Source: Methylomonas sp. (lineage in GTDB: Bacteria; Pseudomonadota; Gammaproteobacteria; Methylococcales; Methylomonadaceae). Taken from it: a stretch of 10,507 bases of DNA. Made by a program: the position numbers and the translations under genes. Location: the NCBI GenBank assembly GCA_026988195.1, contig JALSLS010000359.1:1-10507 (forward strand), read 5' to 3'. The notes below the pieces were generated by a model. It made no database searches and had not been told where the DNA came from. It saw nothing but the letters and a program-made list of their open reading frames with translations. Shown in pieces: positions 6,519 through 10,507 of this stretch (the stretch's first letter is position 1; the number at the start of each line of letters is the position of its first letter).

Positions 6519-7303
6519 TGGTTGAATTTGCCTTACCCAAAAACTCCAAACTAACTAAAGGCAAAGAGTTTCCTGCGCCTGAAAATGCGACCAACCTGAA
6601 AAGGGTTGAAGTCTATCGCTGGAATCCTGATACAGGGGAAAACCCTAGGATTGATATTTTTCAGATTGATTTAGATAATTGTGGCCCGATGGTTTTGGAT
6701 GCAGTGTTAAAAATCAAAAATGAAATCGACACCACATTAGCTTTTAGACGTTCATGTCGGGAAGGGGTTTGTGGTTCGTGTGCGATGAATGTTAATGGTA
6801 AAAACACCTTGGTCTGCACCAAAGCCATTGAGGATTATGAAGGTACTATTAAAATATTTCCTTTGCCTCATCTGGATGTTATCAAGGATTTAGTTGCCGA
6901 TATGACTAATTTCTTTGCCCAATATGCCTCGATAAAACCTTGGATTGAAACTCAAACACCTCCGCCAGCGGATAGTGAAAGACTACAAAGTAAAGAAGAA
7001 CGTAAAAAACTAGATGGTCTATATGAATGTGTTCTCTGTGCTTGTTGTTCAACGAGTTGCCCAAGTTATTGGTGGAATAGTGATAAGTACCTAGGGCCTG
7101 CAACATTATTACAAGCTTCTAGATGGCTGGAAGATAGTCGAGATGAAAATACGGGGGAACGTTTAGACGAGCTGGAAGACCCTTATAAACTATATCGTTG
7201 TCATACTATTATGAGTTGTACAGATACATGCCCTAAAGGACTCAACCCAGCAAAAGCAATAGCGGATATTAAAAAAATGCTGGCTATTAGACAGCAAGGA
7301 TAA
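6518..7303 (+). CDS. sdhB: Succinate dehydrogenase iron-sulfur subunit SdhB
   Basis: This subunit passes electrons from FAD to the quinone site through three clusters. Its 261 residues contain every ligand: [2Fe-2S] Cys80, Cys85, Cys88 and Cys100 (CREGVCGSC...C); [4Fe-4S] Cys171, Cys174, Cys177 and Cys238; and [3Fe-4S] Cys181, Cys228 and Cys234. The N-terminal extension of about 25 residues before the ferredoxin fold is typical of the alphaproteobacterial/mitochondrial type and longer than in E. coli. AAGAGGG in the end of sdhA serves as ribosome binding site, and the start overlaps the sdhA stop. It is the last gene of the sdhCDAB block, with a 186-bp gap before sdhE. Confidence 0.97.
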   Translation: MVEFALPKNSKLTKGKEFPAPENATNLKRVEVYRWNPDTGENPRIDIFQIDLDNCGPMVLDAVLKIKNEIDTTLAFRRSCREGVCGSCAMNVNGKNTLVCTKAIEDYEGTIKIFPLPHLDVIKDLVADMTNFFAQYASIKPWIETQTPPPADSERLQSKEERKKLDGLYECVLCACCSTSCPSYWWNSDKYLGPATLLQASRWLEDSRDENTGERLDELEDPYKLYRCHTIMSCTDTCPKGLNPAKAIADIKKMLAIRQQG

Positions 7304-7311
7304 GCTTTAAA

Positions 7312-7349
7312 CTTTACCCTGTTTTGTTTTAATAAAAAGCAGGTTAAAG
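7312..7349 (+). terminator. Hairpin after sdhB, possible terminator or mRNA processing/stability element
   Basis: CTTTACCCTGTTTT at 7312-7325 can pair with 7336-7349 as a 14-bp stem with one C-T mismatch and one G-U pair, around a 10-base loop. It starts 9 bp after the sdhB stop. No T-run follows, so it is not a textbook intrinsic terminator. It could protect the sdhCDAB message or cause partial attenuation before sdhE. Confidence 0.4.
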
Positions 7350-7446
7350 AGATTGTAAAAGAGTCATAGTACCGCCTAAATTCTGTATTAACGGGTGATA
7401 TGGAGGTTATCTTATATAGCAGAGAGCGCAAGGCAGGGGGGCAACC

Positions 7447-7452
7447 TATAAT
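7447..7452 (+). promoter_or_regulatory. Candidate -10 element upstream of sdhE
   Basis: A perfect TATAAT lies 37 bp before the proposed sdhE ATG, inside the 186-bp sdhB-sdhE gap. The bases 17 bp upstream (GAGCGC) do not resemble a -35 box, so a promoter here would need an activator or another sigma context. It is offered because the gap and the preceding hairpin suggest that sdhE may have its own transcript. Confidence 0.25.
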
Positions 7453-7489
7453 TGTCAAAATAGTATCAGAAAAGTACTCAAGTTATTTA

Positions 7490-7732
7490 ATGAAATCAAA
7501 ATCTCAGTTACGGTGGCAATGTCGAAGAGGGACTAAAGAATTAGACAGTTTATTAGAAAGTTATCTTGATTGTTTTTATTTTCAGTCCTCAAACGAGGAA
7601 AAATCTTACTTTAACGAATTGTTACAGATACAAGATAATGAGTTGATTAGGTATTTACTTGGCAGTCAATTGCCTGATTCAAAGGGATTGACCAAGATTG
7701 TCAAAAAAATTAGAAATAACAACGGTATTTAA
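7490..7732 (+). CDS. sdhE: FAD assembly factor SdhE (YgfY family)
   Basis: This small cytoplasmic protein (80 residues) promotes covalent attachment of FAD to SdhA. LRWQCRRGTKELDSLLESYL (7-26) contains the family's defining RRGxxELD motif at Arg12-Arg13-Gly14-...-Glu17-Leu18-Asp19; NEEKSYFNELLQIQDNELIRYLLG (35-58) is the conserved helical C-terminal half. I chose the ATG at 7490 because it gives the usual length and N-terminus. The frame stays open back to an ATG at 7400, but the extra 30 residues are basic, unlike any family member, and lie over the promoter-like sequence. It follows sdhCDAB after a gap and overlaps ygfX by 35 bases, an arrangement like the sdhE-ygfX pair of E. coli. Confidence 0.92.
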   Translation: MKSKSQLRWQCRRGTKELDSLLESYLDCFYFQSSNEEKSYFNELLQIQDNELIRYLLGSQLPDSKGLTKIVKKIRNNNGI

Positions 7733-8132
7733 TGTTAATCGATCGGCTTTATTGATAAAGACATTAGTTATATTGCACCTGTTAGCGGTAACTGCGGTTT
7801 TTTTGAACTCCTTACCATCAATTTATAAGTTTTGTTTAATCGCTGCAATCATTATTAGTTTAACTAGCTATATAATGGAAGCGTTAAGGTTTAAGCATTA
7901 TAAAATTAGGTATAGCTCTGTAGTAGGCTGGGATATCACTCAAAATGGTGATGTTTTTCACCTTATTGAGGTTTTACCTTCAACTGTTCTCACATCTTAT
8001 TTGTTGATCCTTCATTTTAAAGCACACAATAAAAAAATACAGACTATCCTTATAGTAAAAGATGCTTTGACACATGATAATTATAGGAAATTGATGGTGT
8101 TGTTGAAAATAGCGGGTGTGAAGAAGAAATAA
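7698..8132 (+). CDS. ygfX: YgfX/CptA-family inner-membrane protein
   Basis: This 144-residue protein has two adjacent transmembrane helices near the N-terminus (about 17-36 and 40-60) and a soluble cytoplasmic remainder with WDITQNGDVF (74-83), matching the YgfX (CptA) family by topology and by position directly after sdhE. In E. coli YgfX has been reported as the toxin-like partner of SdhE/CptB, though a role connected with SdhE or flavinylation is also discussed. The start is unusual: the frame is closed by TGA at 7689-7691, and the first start-type codon is TTG at 7698, inside sdhE, preceded by AAAGGG at 7681-7686. The next option, TTG at 7752, would cut into the first helix. The 35-base overlap implies coupled translation. 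Sequence identity to characterised members is low, so context carries much of the call. Confidence 0.75.
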   Translation: MSKKLEITTVFNVNRSALLIKTLVILHLLAVTAVFLNSLPSIYKFCLIAAIIISLTSYIMEALRFKHYKIRYSSVVGWDITQNGDVFHLIEVLPSTVLTSYLLILHFKAHNKKIQTILIVKDALTHDNYRKLMVLLKIAGVKKK

Positions 8133-8995
8133 TGATGAATAAAGAAAATGATATTCTTCTAGAAATATCAAAAATAAAAAATCTTCCTCCATTACCCGAA
8201 TCAAGTATTCGTATTATCTCAGCTGTTAATGACCCTGATATTCCAGTCGATGCTTTGGTTGATGTGCTTGCTTTATCTCCGGTATTAGTTGCCAGGTTAT
8301 TAGGTCTAGCTAATTCAGCCTTTTTTGCTAGAGCTGGAGAAATAGTCGATTTACGTATCGCAATTATTCAAGTTTTAGGGCTTAATTTAGTAAAAAGTAT
8401 GGCTTTAAGTATTGTTCTTAATGTTGAATTAAAAACTAACAGTTGTGAAATGTTTGATGCTAATTTCTTTTGGAGTCACTCCTTAGTGACTGCTTATATA
8501 GCTCAGAAAATTGCTCAGCAGATAAAAGACCCGTTAATACTCCCAAATATTGCATATACCTCGGGGTTACTGCTTAATATTGGATTAATTGCTGCAATAC
8601 ATGTTTTCCCAGAGACATTAAATGCTATTTTTGCAAAAAAAGTTCAAACTAATGGAGGAGTCGCTAATGAATTATTTTTTTTATTAGGAAAAAACCAATA
8701 TGATATTGGTAGTATATTATTAGAAAGGTGGCAACTGCCCGAAGTCTATCAAACCATTACCGCTCAGTTTAGAAAGAGTGATTTTAATGGTGAAGAAAAA
8801 GGTTTTGTGAAAATGATAGAATTAAGCCACTGGGCAGCTATTTTTGTGGTGGAGGATAAAATGGATGAACTTCCCGATTTTTCTGATTTATTAAATGAAG
8901 TATCTTTTTCAACGGACATGCTTTCAAAAATAATGGATGATATTTATAGTAGTAAAGATGGCATCCTTGAATTAGCTGCTATTATTGGTGAGTAG
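8132..8995 (+). CDS. HDOD domain signalling protein (second copy)
   Basis: This 287-residue cytoplasmic HDOD protein is the same class as the leftward one (2002-2844) but not a recent duplicate: they share family motifs and little else. LPPLPESSIRIISAVNDPD (18-36), SPVLVARLLGLANSAFF (49-65), AIIQVLGLNLVKSMALS (77-93) and SGLLLNIGLIAAI (144-156) define the domain. The last stretch corresponds to the HD catalytic motif but has lost every metal ligand (LLLNIG for the usual LLHDIG), so no hydrolase activity is expected. Its ATG overlaps the ygfX stop by one base; a second ATG follows directly and either may be used. GAAGAAG upstream is a plausible ribosome binding site. It lies seven bases before the diguanylate cyclase gene, suggesting that the two act in one pathway. 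Confidence 0.92.
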   Translation: MMNKENDILLEISKIKNLPPLPESSIRIISAVNDPDIPVDALVDVLALSPVLVARLLGLANSAFFARAGEIVDLRIAIIQVLGLNLVKSMALSIVLNVELKTNSCEMFDANFFWSHSLVTAYIAQKIAQQIKDPLILPNIAYTSGLLLNIGLIAAIHVFPETLNAIFAKKVQTNGGVANELFFLLGKNQYDIGSILLERWQLPEVYQTITAQFRKSDFNGEEKGFVKMIELSHWAAIFVVEDKMDELPDFSDLLNEVSFSTDMLSKIMDDIYSSKDGILELAAIIGE

Positions 8996-9002
8996 GTAAT
9001 AA

Positions 9003-10187
9003 ATGGAAACGATAGATAGTGGGGCTGGGCTAGAATCAATAGTGGTTGATTTATTAAATTCTTTATCTGCTGTTAAGGATTTATCTGAATTAAATTGCAA
9101 TGCCGGCAATGAAAAAGAATTAATAAATAATGCGTTGGCTGTTCTTATTCAGAACCAGGATATGGAGCGATGCTCTTTATTTATATTGAATGAGCAAGGT
9201 ATTTTAGTTAATCTGGCTGGTTTAAGTCTTGCGGAAACATCCAAAACTTCTGATGCCTTAAAGAAGGCATATAAGCCCCTTCAATTTAAAATTGGAGAAG
9301 GTATTATTGGTGCTGCGGCTTTAACTGGAGAGTTACAGCATTGCCAAGACTGTTCAACAGATGAGCGATTTGCAAATCAAGCAAAGCAAACTAGCTATGA
9401 ATTACCCGGCTCTATTATAAGTGTCCCTATTTATACGGATGTAGAACTGGTTGCTGTGCTTAATATTTCACACCCTCAGAGCTATCATTTTAATGATTGG
9501 CATATCCGAATGTTGGGTATATATAAAAATATGCTAGGTCAGTTGATTACAAATTATCGATTGTTTCAACAAATGGAAGATCAGATTGTTAAACGTACTG
9601 AAAAGTTAGAGCAAGCATTGTCAGACTTGAATGTTCTTAAGGATCACTTTGAAAGTATTTCTATGATTGATCAATTAACAGGCTTATATAATCGTCGTTA
9701 TTTTTATGAGCAAGCTGAAATCGCCATAGCAAACACTAAACGTTATGGACAGGCGCTATGCTTTTTGGTTTTAGATCTTGATCACTTTAAGAAAGTAAAT
9801 GATACCTATGGACATGGGTTTGGTGATGAAGTACTCATAAAAACAGCAAAAGCTTTACAGCAACAGGTCAGAGACTCTGATATTCTTATTCGTTTTGGCG
9901 GGGAAGAATTTGTTGTTATTTTTACTAATACCAGTTGCGCGAATGGTGGGTTATTTGCCGAACGAATTAGAAAAGAAATTGAAGCATTAAAATGGGGTAA
10001 AGAAGAATTTATTCAAACAATCAGTATAGGGCTATATTGTTTGAGTAGTAAGAGTTGCCTATTTGAAAACGCTGAACTTATTAATGTAGATAAGCTTTTT
10101 CACTTTGCAGATACAGCCCTTTATGAAGCAAAAAACAAGGGCCGGAATAAAGTGGTCATTTTTAATAATGAAGCTCTGCAAAAATAA
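9003..10187 (+). CDS. GAF-GGDEF diguanylate cyclase
   Basis: This 394-residue cytoplasmic protein should make cyclic di-GMP from two GTP. Residues about 35-185 form a GAF-type sensor (ERCSLFILNEQG, FKIGEGIIGAAALTGE, SIISVPIYTDVELVAVLNI). Residues about 186-218 are a charged helical linker (MEDQIVKRTEKLEQALSDL), likely a signalling coiled coil. The GGDEF domain spans about 219-388: DQLTGLYNRR (223-232), DLDHFKKVNDTYGHGFGD (258-275) and the active-site GGEEF at 299-303. The inhibitory site RxxD is intact at Arg290-Asp293, so product feedback is expected. GAF ligand unknown; cysteines at 114 and 117 (CQDC) in the domain are a possible redox or metal site, but this is speculation. No transmembrane segment or EAL domain. 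TAGGT precedes the start. It ends the sdhE-ygfX-HDOD-DGC cluster. Confidence 0.95.
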   Translation: METIDSGAGLESIVVDLLNSLSAVKDLSELNCNAGNEKELINNALAVLIQNQDMERCSLFILNEQGILVNLAGLSLAETSKTSDALKKAYKPLQFKIGEGIIGAAALTGELQHCQDCSTDERFANQAKQTSYELPGSIISVPIYTDVELVAVLNISHPQSYHFNDWHIRMLGIYKNMLGQLITNYRLFQQMEDQIVKRTEKLEQALSDLNVLKDHFESISMIDQLTGLYNRRYFYEQAEIAIANTKRYGQALCFLVLDLDHFKKVNDTYGHGFGDEVLIKTAKALQQQVRDSDILIRFGGEEFVVIFTNTSCANGGLFAERIRKEIEALKWGKEEFIQTISIGLYCLSSKSCLFENAELINVDKLFHFADTALYEAKNKGRNKVVIFNNEALQK

Positions 10188-10336
10188 TTTAGGAAAACCA
10201 GAATTCCTTGTATAATCAATCCCATTTTGACTGGTTTTAGTTAAATATAGCTTCCGAAACATGTGTAAAAATAATTTAGCTCTAGGTTGAATTATTTTCA
10301 TATGATTCTTATCAAGACTTAAGAGACTTTTATTCT
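10188..10336 (+). promoter_or_regulatory. ychF upstream region with TATAAT inside an 8-bp inverted repeat
   Basis: AAAACCAG at 10194-10201 and CTGGTTTT at 10231-10238 are perfect inverted repeats around 29 bp that hold a consensus TATAAT at 10211-10216. The -35 position (TTTAGG, 10188-10193, 17-bp spacing) is weak. The repeat could be an operator pair over the ychF promoter or a long-loop hairpin ending the diguanylate cyclase transcript. A start near 10223 would leave a 5' leader of about 114 bases before ychF. Confidence 0.35.
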
Positions 10337-10507
10337 ATGGCACTTTATTGTGGAATTGTCGGTTTGCCTAACGTGGGGAAATCAACATTGTTTAATGCAT
10401 TAACCAACGCAACTATTGCAGCGGAAAACTATCCTTTTTGTACGATTGACCCAAATGTAGGGGTTGTTCCTGTTCCAGACCCTAGGATAGATAAGCTAGC
10501 AGAAATT
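10337..10507 (+). CDS. ychF: YchF/Obg-like ribosome-associated ATPase (5' part only)
   Basis: Only the first 57 codons are in the window; the gene runs off the right edge. YchF (OLA1 in eukaryotes) is a universally conserved P-loop ATPase of the Obg family that associates with ribosomes and is linked to stress responses. GIVGLPNVGKSTLFNALT (6-23) is the G1/Walker A motif with Lys15-Ser16, and ENYPFCTIDPNVGVVPVPDPR (residues 30-50) is highly characteristic of YchF. The NxxE motif that gives ATP rather than GTP preference lies outside the window. The start MALYCGIVG is canonical; AAGAG about 12 bases upstream is a modest ribosome binding site. It is probably a separate transcription unit. Confidence 0.95.
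   Translation, partial: MALYCGIVGLPNVGKSTLFNALTNATIAAENYPFCTIDPNVGVVPVPDPRIDKLAEI

Noticed and set aside
7400..7489. Longer sdhE start at ATG 7400
   Set aside because: The added residues are not found in the SdhE family and would cover the promoter-like TATAAT. The ATG at 7490 gives the expected length.

Overview
The window is AT-rich, compact bacterial chromosome. It carries core aerobic respiration genes together with two families of intracellular signalling protein. The SdhE-YgfX pair, a YgfZ homologue, paired HDOD proteins and a GAF-GGDEF diguanylate cyclase all point to a gammaproteobacterium. Succinate dehydrogenase subunits A and B look closer to the mitochondrial/alphaproteobacterial type than to the E. 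coli type. The heme A synthase implies an aa3-type (heme A) terminal oxidase. I would guess a low-GC aerobic lineage such as a methanotroph or sulfur oxidiser, but nothing here proves the order.

Layout. Bases 1-512 hold no confident gene. They contain a 195-bp MITE-like element (238-432) bounded by 32-bp inverted repeats that match at 30 positions. Next is a small predicted exported, membrane-anchored protein of unknown function (513-830), followed by a perfect 18-bp hairpin. A leftward operon (3835 back to 961) encodes YgfZ, an HDOD protein and a COX15/CtaA-family heme A synthase. A 144-bp divergent promoter region (3836-3979) separates it from the rightward sdhCDAB operon (3980-7303). After a 186-bp gap come sdhE, ygfX (overlapping sdhE by 35 bases, with a TTG start), a second HDOD gene and a GAF-GGDEF diguanylate cyclase gene, all nearly contiguous. 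The window ends in the first 57 codons of ychF.

How the genes fit together. SdhCDAB forms complex II. SdhE attaches FAD covalently to SdhA. YgfZ is a folate-dependent factor that supports a subset of Fe-S enzymes, and SdhB has three clusters. Heme A synthase serves the terminal oxidase that reoxidises the quinol pool. The two HDOD proteins and the diguanylate cyclase are interleaved with these respiratory genes on both sides, which suggests, but does not show, a link between respiratory state and c-di-GMP signalling.

The most unusual items are the inverted-repeat element, the orphan small membrane protein, the Asn at an expected heme-ligand His in the heme A synthase, and the signalling genes joined to sdhE-ygfX. 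I see no phage, CRISPR, toxin-antitoxin or defence cluster. I do not see convincing evidence of a wholly new system.
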